Shown: in pieces, positions 17,409 to 27,402 of the stretch
How positions within the stretch are numbered: the first letter of the stretch is position 1
Layout of the letters: each line of letters begins with the position of its first letter
Origin: Mesorhizobium sp. SOD10
GTDB taxonomy: Bacteria; Pseudomonadota; Alphaproteobacteria; Rhizobiales; Rhizobiaceae
Direction of reading: 5' to 3'
Length of the DNA: 64,000 nt
Assembly: GCA_000824805.1 (NCBI GenBank)
Contig: CCNA01000020.1
Location: 34,795-98,794 of the forward strand
Notes under the pieces: generated by a model
What the model saw: the letters and a program-made list of their open reading frames with translations, nothing else
The model's database searches: none
Told to the model about the DNA's origin: nothing
Made by a program: the position numbers and the translations under genes

Positions 17409-18575
17409 ATGAGAAAACGCGCGACGACTTCCGCGATGTTGCTGGCCACGACGGCATTCTGGGGGCTCGGCGTCCAGGCCGGCGCGGCGGACGAATATCT
17501 CATCGGCCTGATCGCAGGAACGACCGGCGCCTATGGTTCGACCGGCATCGCCACGGTGAACGGCTCGCAGATGGCGGTCGATGAGGTCAACGCTGCCGGT
17601 GGTGTCGACGGCCACACCTTCAAGCTCGACCCGCACAACGACAATGCGTCGGCCACGCTGTCCGGCCAGCTCTATGAGAAGCTGATATCGCAGGGCGCGA
17701 TCGCCATTGCCGGCTCGCCGGACACCGGCCCGGTCACGGCGCAGCTGGCGCAGCGCCACAAGTTCCCGACCATCGGCGTCGTCGACGATGGCGGCCTGAC
17801 CGTCAATCCGGACGGCCCGACCAGCCCGCCCAATCCGTGGGTCTTCGACTTCGGCCTCAACACCTTCGCCTGGGGCGAAAAGATCGGCCAGCATGCGTTG
17901 AAGCACTGCCCCGACGGTCTCGCGGTGCTGCATGATCCATCCACCTACGGGCAAGGCGGTCTGTTCGGCATCCAGCTTGCCTATGACAAGGCCGGCAAGA
18001 AGATCGCCATGGATCACACCATCACCGAGAACTGGTCGACGGGCGCGACCGCCGGACTGATGCCGGAAGTCAACGCCATCAAGGCGGCGGGCATCAAATG
18101 CGTCGACGTGTGGCTGACGCCGCAGGATCAGGCGGCCTTTGTGCAGGACCTGCATTCGATCGGCTATGACGCCATCGTCTACGGCAATGACGAAACCAAT
18201 GCCGACGACACCTACTCGAAGCTGGCCGGCGACCTTGCCGACGGGACGATCACCGCGATGCTGACGACGGAACTGCATCCGGGCCCGGAGCTTCTGGCTT
18301 TCAAGGATGCCTACAAGAAGAAGTTCAACGTCGACGCCACGCCCTTCTCTGCCGGCGCCTACGACAGCATCAAGATGCTGGCGCAGGTCATCAAGGACGT
18401 GAAGTCGACAAAGCCGGAAGACCTGCAGAAAGGCTTCAACGCGGTCCAGGGCTTCAAGGGCATGACCGGCACCATCGGCTTTACCGAGCAGAGCCACATT
18501 ACCATCACGGCCGAGCAGGTGACGCTGGTCAAATACGACGCCAAGAGCAAGACCTGGGTCGAAGTCACCGACTGA
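17409..18575 (+). CDS. Branched-chain amino acid-type ABC transporter substrate-binding protein
   Basis: A 388-residue periplasmic binding protein of the LivJ/peripla_BP_6 family. It has a signal peptide (MRKRATTSAMLLATTAFWGL, cleavage near AGA-AD), then EYLIGLIAGTTGAYGSTGIA and NGSQMAVDEVNAAGGVDGH, typical for the family, and a C-terminal GTIGFTEQSHITITAEQVTLV. AGGGAGG precedes the ATG. It presumably delivers substrate to LivH-LivMG-LivF encoded divergently. The binding-site residues do not by themselves identify the ligand. Confidence 0.92.
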   Translation: MRKRATTSAMLLATTAFWGLGVQAGAADEYLIGLIAGTTGAYGSTGIATVNGSQMAVDEVNAAGGVDGHTFKLDPHNDNASATLSGQLYEKLISQGAIAIAGSPDTGPVTAQLAQRHKFPTIGVVDDGGLTVNPDGPTSPPNPWVFDFGLNTFAWGEKIGQHALKHCPDGLAVLHDPSTYGQGGLFGIQLAYDKAGKKIAMDHTITENWSTGATAGLMPEVNAIKAAGIKCVDVWLTPQDQAAFVQDLHSIGYDAIVYGNDETNADDTYSKLAGDLADGTITAMLTTELHPGPELLAFKDAYKKKFNVDATPFSAGAYDSIKMLAQVIKDVKSTKPEDLQKGFNAVQGFKGMTGTIGFTEQSHITITAEQVTLVKYDAKSKTWVEVTD

Positions 18576-18590
18576 TGCTTCAAAAGCATG

Positions 18591-18618
18591 AGGGCCGGTT
18601 CCGATCGGACCGGCCCTT
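18591..18618 (+). terminator. Hairpin terminator after the binding protein gene
   Basis: GGGCCGG (18592) pairs with CCGGCCC (18610), with a further TCC and GGA pairing inside, followed by TTATCCGTTTCTG. It lies in the 64-base gap between convergent stop codons. Confidence 0.7.
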
Positions 18619-18639
18619 ATCCGTTTCTGTTGCCTGTTC

Positions 18640-19512
18640 TCAGAGCTGAACCAGCCAGGCTTCAGGCACCAGGCGGTAGCCGTCCCCGGCCTTCACCAGA
18701 TGTGCGAAACCGGGCAAATGCAGATGCCCGCCTGTGACGAGCAGCCGCTCGTTGGCGACATGCTCGAAGATCTTGCGGCGATTCTGATGCGCCAGCGCTT
18801 CGTCGACGTCGAATTCGCTGGTGACCTGGGGCCGCGGAATCTGGATCTCCGGCACGTGCACCGTGTCGCCCCACATCACCAGCGTCTCGCCGGCCGAGTC
18901 GAGCTGATAGCCGCTGTGGCCGGGCGTATGTCCAGGCAGCGGGAGTTGCCTGATGCCCGGCACCACTTCCCCGCCCTCGGCGGGATGGAAATGACCCCGA
19001 TAGCTGGACAGCAGGGCATCGGCCGAACCGGTATAAGGCCGCGCCGCGGGTGACCTTTCACGCTTCTCGGGATTGGACCAGAAGTCGAGATCATCCCGGT
19101 GGACGATGACCTCAGCCCGCGGAAAGAGCGGCTTGCCCGATCTGTCCATCAGGCCGCTCGAATGATCGGGATGGATATGGGTGAGCAGGACGGTGTCGAA
19201 GTCCGTCGGCTTGAAGCCGGCGGCCTCGAGATTCTGCGGCAAGAGGCCCATGGAGTAGACCGTGGTCGACCCGCCGCCGGCGTCGACCAGGACGGTGTTT
19301 TTGCCGGTTTCGATCACGAAGGCGTTGACGGTGAGGCGCGGCTCCGTGTGCCGGAACTGCTCGCGCATCAGGCCTTCCATGTCGCCGCGCTCGGTTCCGC
19401 GCAGGATGGCCACGCTGATGTCGAGAAAGCCGTCATTGATGACGGTGACCATGGCATCCCCCACTCGGCGTCTATAGACCCCCGGCGTCTGTTTGCGCGG
19501 CTCGTCCGTCAT
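18640..19512 (-). CDS. MBL-fold metallo-hydrolase
   Basis: A 290-residue metallo-beta-lactamase fold protein with THIHPDHSSGLM as the dinuclear metal motif, VLVDAGGGSTTVYSMG before it, LPGHTPGHSGYQL and MWGDTVHVPEIQ for the later ligands, and a C-terminal GGHLHLPGF. The two adjacent ATGs are resolved in favour of 19512, five bases after GGAGG. The long upstream extension has no similarity to the fold. It is transcribed divergently from the second sugar-type ABC operon across a region with the shared ATAACAGCTATG motif, so co-regulation with it is likely. Confidence 0.87.
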   Translation of the reverse strand: MTDEPRKQTPGVYRRRVGDAMVTVINDGFLDISVAILRGTERGDMEGLMREQFRHTEPRLTVNAFVIETGKNTVLVDAGGGSTTVYSMGLLPQNLEAAGFKPTDFDTVLLTHIHPDHSSGLMDRSGKPLFPRAEVIVHRDDLDFWSNPEKRERSPAARPYTGSADALLSSYRGHFHPAEGGEVVPGIRQLPLPGHTPGHSGYQLDSAGETLVMWGDTVHVPEIQIPRPQVTSEFDVDEALAHQNRRKIFEHVANERLLVTGGHLHLPGFAHLVKAGDGYRLVPEAWLVQL

Positions 19513-19616
19513 CATTTCCTCCCGGTGCAGAAGGCGCTTTAGCGCCTTCGTCTGTCGGTCAGCAGTTTTGCGTGATTGGCAAGGCGGAGTGAAGTGACGA
19601 GGCTGTGCAGAATCCG

Positions 19617-19629
19617 GATAACAGCTATG
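19617..19629 (+). promoter_or_regulatory. Shared ATAACAGCTWTG motif, site 2
   Basis: GATAACAGCTATG lies in the 338-base divergent region 19513-19850. The 12 core bases are identical to site 1. A partly matching left half (GGCTGT) lies about 18 bases before. A GGCAGG/CCTGCC inverted repeat occurs just downstream at 19643. No other structure was seen in this gap. Confidence 0.55.
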
Positions 19630-19850
19630 GCGCTTTTCGCATGGCAGGCCCTGCCGAACGCGCCGGCCTTCAGCTCCCGCAGTTCCGCCCGATGCGGCGC
19701 GCATGCCCGATCCAGCATGAAACATAACTGATATTCCCTGGGCGGATATGTCTTGAGCCAGCCAAAAAGGGGATGGTCGCCGGCAGCAAAAGCAGGTCGC
19801 GAAGGGGGTTCGCGACCGGGCCGGCAAGGCCTGGTTCGGGAGGTGGCACA

Positions 19851-20828
19851 ATGGCCAAGGCGCGGTTGTCGCAGGAGGGCGTGGTGTTCGCGCTCGCCGT
19901 CGCGCTGTTCGTGGTTTTTGCCGCCACGCTGAACAACTTCCTCACCGCGGGCAATCTGATCGCGCTGGTGCGCAGCGTCTCCATCCTTGGCATATTGGGC
20001 CTCGGCATGGGGCTGGTCGTCATCGGCCGCGGCATCGACCTCGCCATGGTGGCGACCATGGTGGTGTCGCTGTCCTGGGTGCTTTCGATGGCGCAGTCGG
20101 GCACGCCGTTCGACACGGCCCTGGTCTACGGCGCCCTGCTGGCGCTGGCCATCGGCCTGGCCAGCGGCATCCTCATCGCCTACGCCGACATTCCCGCCAT
20201 CTTCACGACACTCGCGATGGGCCTCGTGATGTATGGCTCGGGACGCGCCTTCCTGTTCCAGATCGACGTTCAGAATTCGCCTGCCGGCGTCGGCTGGTTC
20301 GACTTCCTCGGGCAGGGGGCTTTCCTCGGCCTGCCGATGCCCATTGTGGCCTTCGCGGTGCTGGCTGCGCTGGTCGCGCTTGTGCTGATGCGCACGCGCT
20401 TCGGCCGCTTCGTCTATGCGGCCGGTGACAATGCGCTCGCCGCGCGCATCACCGGCCTGCCGCTGCGTCCGTTGATCGTGGCGCAATATGTGATCAGCGC
20501 CCTGATCGCCTTCCTCGCCGGCGTGGTGATGGCCGCCGCCGTCTCGGGAATGAGCACCCGCGTTTACAACTCGACGATGATCTACGACGTGCTGCTGGTC
20601 GTCGTGCTCGGCGGCATCAGCCTCAGCGGCGGCCGCGGCAGTGTGCGCAACGTGCTGGTGGGAACGCTGCTGGTCGGCGTGCTGCTCAACGGCATGACCA
20701 TCCTCGACATCACCTACACGACGCAGAACCTCATCAAGAGCCTGATCCTGCTGCTCGCCATCACGGTCGATAGCTTCATCAACCCGAGGGACGAGCAGAC
20801 TTCGCAACAGAGCCAGGGCGACATCTGA
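19851..20828 (+). CDS. Sugar-type ABC transporter permease
   Basis: A 325-residue RbsC-like inner-membrane permease with about ten hydrophobic stretches, starting at VVFALAVALFVVFAATLNNF. The family segment GLGMGLVVIGRGIDLAMVAT and LRPLIVAQYVISALIAFLAG are present, and the late GGISLSGGRGSVRNVLVGTL loop is conserved. The ATG at 19851 has GGGAGG seven bases before it; 26 upstream in-frame residues are rejected. It opens an operon of permease, binding protein, permease-lactonase fusion, lactonase-like protein and ATPase, so the importer probably uses a permease heterodimer. Confidence 0.92.
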   Translation: MAKARLSQEGVVFALAVALFVVFAATLNNFLTAGNLIALVRSVSILGILGLGMGLVVIGRGIDLAMVATMVVSLSWVLSMAQSGTPFDTALVYGALLALAIGLASGILIAYADIPAIFTTLAMGLVMYGSGRAFLFQIDVQNSPAGVGWFDFLGQGAFLGLPMPIVAFAVLAALVALVLMRTRFGRFVYAAGDNALAARITGLPLRPLIVAQYVISALIAFLAGVVMAAAVSGMSTRVYNSTMIYDVLLVVVLGGISLSGGRGSVRNVLVGTLLVGVLLNGMTILDITYTTQNLIKSLILLLAITVDSFINPRDEQTSQQSQGDI

Positions 20829-20859
20829 ACAAAGCTTTGCAATCCAACGGGAGGAAACC

Positions 20860-21864
20860 ATGAAATTCAGAACTATCCTGGCGGCCGGGCTCATGGCACT
20901 CGGCCTCGCGGGGGCCGCTCACGCCGATGACGGTCTCGACAATCCGTCGCGCAATCCGTTCTACGATGGTCTCAAAGGCAAGCGCGTCGTCTTCATTCCG
21001 CTGGCCATGGGCTTTGACCTGACGGAAGGCTGGGCCGCCATCATGCGCAAGCAGGCGGCCGATCTCGGCTACACGCTCGAGATCCGCGACCCGAACTGGA
21101 GCACCGACGCCGGCACCCGGGCGCTGACGGCGCTGATCGCCGAAAAGCCCGACCTGATCATCGCCCACAATCCGGATGTCCAGTCCTATGCGCGCCTGCT
21201 GAAGCGCGCCATGGACGCCGGCATCAAGGTGATCCAACTCAACCTGGAATCGGTCGTGCCGACCGACGCCTATGTCGGCGCCGATTGGTCGCGCGTCGGC
21301 TATATCGAGGCGGACGCGCTGGTGAAGCAGTGCGGCACGGGATCGGGCAAGTCCGGCAAGATCGCGATCATCCGCGGCCAGCCGACCGCGGCGTCGGATC
21401 TCTACGAGCTCTATGCCTACAAGCAGACGTTCGCCAAGGATCCGGCGATCAAGATCGTGTCCGAGCAGGCTGCCCAGTACGATCCCGCCAAGGCGCGCGC
21501 CATCATGGAGACAGTGCTGCAGCAGCATCCGGACCTGTGCGGCGTGGTCGGCAACTGGGACAACCAGGATGTCGGCGCGGGCGCCGCCATCCAGGCGGCG
21601 GGCAAGGCCAATGACGTCTATGTCGTGACGTCAGGCGGCGGCAACCAGATCGGCTGCGACAACATCCAGAAAGGGCTTCTGGACCTGATCATCAGCTATG
21701 ACGTTCCGCTGCAGGGCAACGCGATCAACCAGCAGATCGTCCAGACGCTGCTGTCGCCCGCCAAGGCCGGCGAATCGAAGACCTCGTACTACACGCCGCT
21801 GACGCTGCTGACCAAAGACAATATCGGCCCGCGCACCTGCTGGTCGCTCGACCAGTTGAAGTAA
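20860..21864 (+). CDS. Sugar-type ABC transporter substrate-binding protein
   Basis: A 334-residue periplasmic binding protein of the RbsB-like group, with signal peptide MKFRTILAAGLMALGLAGAA and cleavage near AHA-DD. The core has KRVVFIPLAMGFDLTEGWAA, IIAHNPDVQSYARLLKRAMD and a late NQQIVQTLLSP. Three cysteines (for example VKQCGTG and DLCGVVGNW) could form a disulfide. GGGAGG lies upstream of the ATG. It feeds the two permeases on either side of it. Ligand unknown. Confidence 0.91.
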   Translation: MKFRTILAAGLMALGLAGAAHADDGLDNPSRNPFYDGLKGKRVVFIPLAMGFDLTEGWAAIMRKQAADLGYTLEIRDPNWSTDAGTRALTALIAEKPDLIIAHNPDVQSYARLLKRAMDAGIKVIQLNLESVVPTDAYVGADWSRVGYIEADALVKQCGTGSGKSGKIAIIRGQPTAASDLYELYAYKQTFAKDPAIKIVSEQAAQYDPAKARAIMETVLQQHPDLCGVVGNWDNQDVGAGAAIQAAGKANDVYVVTSGGGNQIGCDNIQKGLLDLIISYDVPLQGNAINQQIVQTLLSPAKAGESKTSYYTPLTLLTKDNIGPRTCWSLDQLK

Positions 21865-21887
21865 GCCGGGGCAAGTCAATCAGCATC

Positions 21888-24005
21888 ATGTCCAGCGACA
21901 CCTTAGCGTCTCTGCGCTCGCGCTTTCTCCCCGATCATCTGATCGGGGAGATCATGTCCAAGCGATGGATCGACAACGCCATCCCGTTCACCGCGCTGGT
22001 GCTCACGGTGCTGGTGATGGGATCGGTCATTCCCGATTTCCTGTCGCTCTCCAGCCTGTCGGATCTGGCCCGCCAGTTCGCCGAATTCGGGCTTGTCGTC
22101 CTGGCGCTCACCGTTGTCATGATTTCTGGCGGCATCGACCTCTCGGTGGCTTCGGTCTTCTCGCTTGCCGTCCTATTCTCGCTCATCGGCGTGAATGTCT
22201 ACGAGATGCCGGTACCGGCGGTTCTCGCCGGCATTCTCGGCATGGGCATGGTTTGCGGCGCCATCAACGGCGTGCTGATCGGCTATCTGCGGCTGCGCGC
22301 CTTCCTGACCACACTGGTAAGCCTGATCATCTTCCGCTCGCTCTATGAGATTGTCTTCGTGCGCATGTCCACCTCGATCATGTCGGGGTTCTCGATGTCG
22401 GATCTGTGGGTGTTCATCGGCGAAGGCACGCTGCTCGGTATTCCGGTGTCGCTGGTGATCACGCTGATCATCGCGCTCGCCTGGCATCTGGTGCTGTCGC
22501 GCATGCGGCCCGGCTGGCGGCTGACGGCCGTCGGCGGGGCGCGGCGCTCGGCCTTCAACGCCGGCATCAACGTGCGCTTCATGGTGTTCCTCACCTATGT
22601 CGCCTCGAGCACCATGTGCGCGCTCGCCGGCTTCCTGTTCGCCGCCCGCCTCGGCAGCACGGGATCCGACACCGGCGTCGGCCTGGAGGTGCAGGCGCTG
22701 ACCGCCGCCGTGCTCGGCGGCACCGCCATCGGTGGCGGCCGAGGCTCCGTCGCCAAGGCCATCATCGGCAGCCTTCTCGTGCTCATGCTGACCAACGGCC
22801 TGATCAATCTCGGCATCAGCGGGCCGATCACCTCGACGATCCTAGGGGCGATTCTTTTGCTCGCCGTCTTCGTCGACATGCGCTGGCAGAAGCACCGCCA
22901 CCGCATCCTCGCCAAGGTCTATGTGTCGCCCGCCTATCTGGCGCTGCCGCCGTCGCCGCAAGTCGATGCGCCCGGCTCGCCCTATGTGCTCAACGACCGG
23001 CTGCGCTCCGTCGAGATCATCGGCCTCGGCGAGATCGAAGGGCCGGAGGACGTCATCCTCGATCGCGACGACAATCTCTATTGCGGCACGCGCCACGGCG
23101 ACATCGTGCGCTTCTTCGGTCCCGACCATAAGCGTTCCGAGGTGTTCGCGCATATCGGCGGCCATCCGCTCGGCATGGCCTTCGACAAGGCCGGCAATCT
23201 GCTCGTCTGCATCGGCGGCATGGGGCTTTTCCAGGTGGCGCCTGACAAGACGGTCACCAAGCTGACCGACGAGACGAACCGCAGCTGGTTCTCGGTGGTG
23301 GACGATTCGCGCCTTCGTCTGGCCGACGACGTCGATGTCGCGCCGGACGGCCGCATCTATTTCAGCGAGGCGACCATCCGCTACGAGCAGGAGGACTGGG
23401 CGACCGACGCGCTCGAGAGCCGGGCGAGCGGGCGCATCATCTGCTACGACCCCCGCACCGGCAGGACGCACACGGAAATTCCGAAGCTGGTGTTCGCCAA
23501 CGGCGTCGCCATGTGCCCCGACGGGCAATCCTTCATGTTCGCCGAGAGCTGGACCTGCTCGATCAGCCGATACTATTTCGACGGCCCGAAGACGGGCAGG
23601 ACCGAGAAGGTTATCTCCAACCTTCCGGGCTATCCGGACAACATCAACCGCTCTTCCGACGGCAATTACTGGCTAGCGCTGCTCGGCATGCGCGGACCCG
23701 CGCTCGATCTGGCGCTGCGCATGCCGGGCTTCCGCAAGCGCATGGCCCGCCGCGTCGCGCCGGACCAATGGCTCTACCCCAACATCAACACCGGCTGCGT
23801 GGTGAAGTTCAACGAGAAGGGCGAGATCCTCGACAATCTCTGGGACCTTGGCGGCCTCAACCATCCCATGATCACTTCGATGCGCGAGCATCGCGGCTGG
23901 CTCTATCTCGGCGGCGTCTCCAACAATCGCATCGGCCGCTACCGCTTGCCCGATGCCGACCCGAACTGGTGCGCGCAGGACGCCTATTGGGGCGCCCGCT
24001 CATGA
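21888..24005 (+). CDS. Fusion: sugar-type ABC permease with C-terminal SMP-30-like lactonase domain
   Basis: A 705-residue fusion in one uninterrupted frame. Residues about 30-335 are an RbsC-like permease (LTVVMISGGIDLSVASVFSL, AVLGGTAIGGGRGSVAKAII). After a basic linker near residue 340 (MRWQKHRHRILAKV), residues about 365-700 are an SMP-30/strictosidine-synthase-like propeller (GPEDVILDRDDNLYCGTRHG, FANGVAMCPDG, YPDNINRSSDGNYWLALLG). RbsC-type permeases have a cytosolic C-terminus, so the propeller would act where the substrate enters. A second possible start at 21954 follows GGGGAG inside a hairpin. The gene lies between the binding protein and a second propeller gene. Confidence 0.88.
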   Translation: MSSDTLASLRSRFLPDHLIGEIMSKRWIDNAIPFTALVLTVLVMGSVIPDFLSLSSLSDLARQFAEFGLVVLALTVVMISGGIDLSVASVFSLAVLFSLIGVNVYEMPVPAVLAGILGMGMVCGAINGVLIGYLRLRAFLTTLVSLIIFRSLYEIVFVRMSTSIMSGFSMSDLWVFIGEGTLLGIPVSLVITLIIALAWHLVLSRMRPGWRLTAVGGARRSAFNAGINVRFMVFLTYVASSTMCALAGFLFAARLGSTGSDTGVGLEVQALTAAVLGGTAIGGGRGSVAKAIIGSLLVLMLTNGLINLGISGPITSTILGAILLLAVFVDMRWQKHRHRILAKVYVSPAYLALPPSPQVDAPGSPYVLNDRLRSVEIIGLGEIEGPEDVILDRDDNLYCGTRHGDIVRFFGPDHKRSEVFAHIGGHPLGMAFDKAGNLLVCIGGMGLFQVAPDKTVTKLTDETNRSWFSVVDDSRLRLADDVDVAPDGRIYFSEATIRYEQEDWATDALESRASGRIICYDPRTGRTHTEIPKLVFANGVAMCPDGQSFMFAESWTCSISRYYFDGPKTGRTEKVISNLPGYPDNINRSSDGNYWLALLGMRGPALDLALRMPGFRKRMARRVAPDQWLYPNINTGCVVKFNEKGEILDNLWDLGGLNHPMITSMREHRGWLYLGGVSNNRIGRYRLPDADPNWCAQDAYWGARS
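21927..21950 (+). repeat. Perfect inverted repeat over an internal start region
   Basis: CTCCCCGATCA and TGATCGGGGAG form an 11-bp perfect stem with a two-base centre, ending three bases before the ATG at 21954. The right arm contains the GGGGAG Shine-Dalgarno, so the structure could hide it. It lies inside the fusion gene if translation starts at 21888. Confidence 0.6.
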
Positions 24006-25092
24006 TCGCCGCCATCTGGAAAGCCTGGGCCAATTTTCGCGGCTTCGATCTCACCGGCAGCACCGTGCCGCCGATGGACGGACCGTTGCGGCCGAACGCG
24101 AAGCTGGACGCAATGCCCGTGCTGATGCAGCTCGGCGGCGTCGACAATCTCACGGCCGCGCATGACGGGATGCTCTGCTCTTCCGGCAACGATCTGCTGA
24201 CGCTGTCGACCGCCGGCAATGCCTCGCAATTCGAGCTGAGCGCGCGTTGTCCGATGGACGGGCCGGTGACCAGCATCGCCGCCTTGAGCGAAAACCTGGC
24301 GATCGCGGTCGAAGGACGGGGAATTCTCCTGGAAAGTCCCGGCGCCGCCTCGCGGCCTCTGGCCGTCCAAGGCCTCAATCCCTCCTGCGTGACCGCCATG
24401 GTCTTCGCCGACCCAACGACATTGTTCGTTGCCGTCGGATCGGATCGCCACGCGGCGAGCGAATGGAAGCGCGACCTGATGACGAAGTCGGCAAGCGGCT
24501 CGGTCTGGCGCATCGACACCGGCAGCGGCCGCGCCGAACAGCTTCTCGGCGGGCTGGAATTCGCGGCCGGCCTGGCGCTTTCGGGAAAGGACATCTTCGT
24601 CGCCGAGGCGTGGCGGCATCGCGTCCTTGCGCTGGCGGGCGGCTCCCAACCCCGCGTCGCGCTTGCGGCCTTGCCGGCCTATCCAGGCCGCATGACGCCA
24701 TCGGCTTCGGGCGGCTTCTGGCTGGCGATGTTCGCGCCGCGCAATCCGCTGGTTGAATTCGTGCTCAAGGAGGACGAATACCGGCGCCGCATGGTCGACA
24801 CCATCGACCCGGCCTACTGGATCGCGCCGGCGCTGGTGACCGGAAAGAGCTTTCTCGAGCCAATCCAGGGCGGCGCCCGCAAGAAGCTCAACATGCTGAA
24901 GCCTTGGTCGCCGACATGGTCGACCGGCCTGGTGGTGCGGTGCGACGACCGCATGGCCATGCTGCGCAGCTACCAGAGCCGTGCCGATGGCGATGTCCAT
25001 GGCGTGACGTCGCTCTGCGAGACCGGCGGCAGGCTGATCGCCGGCGCCAAGGGCTCGGGCAAGATCGTGGCAATCGACGACGAGACGGCGGC

Positions 25093-25096
<4 letters not shown>
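24002..25096 (+). CDS. SMP-30/strictosidine synthase-like protein
   Basis: A 364-residue propeller protein homologous to the C-terminal domain of the preceding fusion. Shared landmarks are AAGLALSGKDIFVAEAWRHR, YPGRMTPSASGGFWLAMF and an R-R-R-M-V-D-T-I-D-P-A-Y-W-I type stretch matching the fusion's KRMARRVAPDQWLYP. It lacks a signal peptide, so it should be cytosolic. The ATG overlaps the fusion stop codon, and its own stop overlaps the ATPase start, giving tight coupling. It may be a partner or a divergent copy of the lactonase domain; the metal ligands are less well conserved than in classical SMP-30 proteins. Confidence 0.82.
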
Positions 25097-26586
<1,490 letters not shown>

Positions 26587-26646
26587 ACAGGTCGGTCAGC
26601 CGGTTGGCAACCCTAAGCGACGGCCAGGGCCGCCGTTGGTCCGGAC

Positions 26647-27384
26647 CTACCACCTGTTCGTCGGCAGCACGAACATCTGCGCGATCTGGACATGCTGCGG
26701 CTGGTTCAGCGCGAACATCACGCAGCGCGCCACGTCCTCGGGGTCGAGCGCCATGCCGAAGCGCTCGAAATATTGCCGCGCCGCTTCCTCGTCGCCGCGA
26801 TGCCGCGTCGTGACGATGTTGGTGCGCGTGAGGCCGGGCATGATCTCGATGACGCGCAGCGGCGTCTCCGCGAGCTCGCCCCGGATGATGTCGCTCAGCA
26901 TGTGCACACCCGCCTTGCTGGCGGAGTAGGGCGCCTGCTCTGGCACGATCCGGAGCGCGCTGATCGAGCTCAAATTGACGATGTCGCCGCGGCCGCGCGC
27001 GACCATGCCCGGCAGGATCGCGTGCGTCACGCGCATCAGGCCGATCAGATTGGTCTCGATGATCGCCGACCAGTCATCCGCCGATCCCTGGTCGAAGCGG
27101 ATGCGGCCGCCGATATCGTGGCCGGCATTGTTGACCAATATGTCGATATCGCGGAATTCCGCCGGCACTCGTTCCAGGCATGCATCGACGGCCGACGCAT
27201 CGGTGATGTCCAGCGGAAGCGGAAAGACCTCGCCGCCCAGTTGGCTTGCGAAAACCTGAAGCGCCTCGGCCTGCCGGTCCGAGAGCACGATGCGGGCGCC
27301 CTCGGCCTGGAGGCTTGTCGCGATGGCGCGGCCGATGCCGCTCGCCGCGCCCGTCACGAAAGCTGTCCTTTGCCGAATTGTCAT
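26647..27384 (-). CDS. SDR family oxidoreductase
   Basis: A 245-residue classical short-chain dehydrogenase with TAFVTGAASGIGRAIATSL at the N-terminus, DILVNNAGHDIGG, the catalytic serine in NLSSISALRIV and YSASK. The IEIMPGLTRTNIVTTRHRGD region fits the YdfG/serine 3-dehydrogenase-like branch. It is the third gene of the minus-strand set 29794-26647 (3-hydroxyacid dehydrogenase, PrpD, SDR), with 18 bases separating it from PrpD. That set duplicates the gene content at 1653-5787. Confidence 0.9.
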   Translation of the reverse strand: MTIRQRTAFVTGAASGIGRAIATSLQAEGARIVLSDRQAEALQVFASQLGGEVFPLPLDITDASAVDACLERVPAEFRDIDILVNNAGHDIGGRIRFDQGSADDWSAIIETNLIGLMRVTHAILPGMVARGRGDIVNLSSISALRIVPEQAPYSASKAGVHMLSDIIRGELAETPLRVIEIMPGLTRTNIVTTRHRGDEEAARQYFERFGMALDPEDVARCVMFALNQPQHVQIAQMFVLPTNRW

Positions 27385-27402
27385 TCAGATCGGCCTTCCC
27401 GC

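Noticed and set aside
22208..22222. GGTACCGG sequence inside the permease-lactonase fusion gene resembling a LacI-type operator core
   Set aside because: It lies inside a coding region and lacks the outer TTG and CAA bases.
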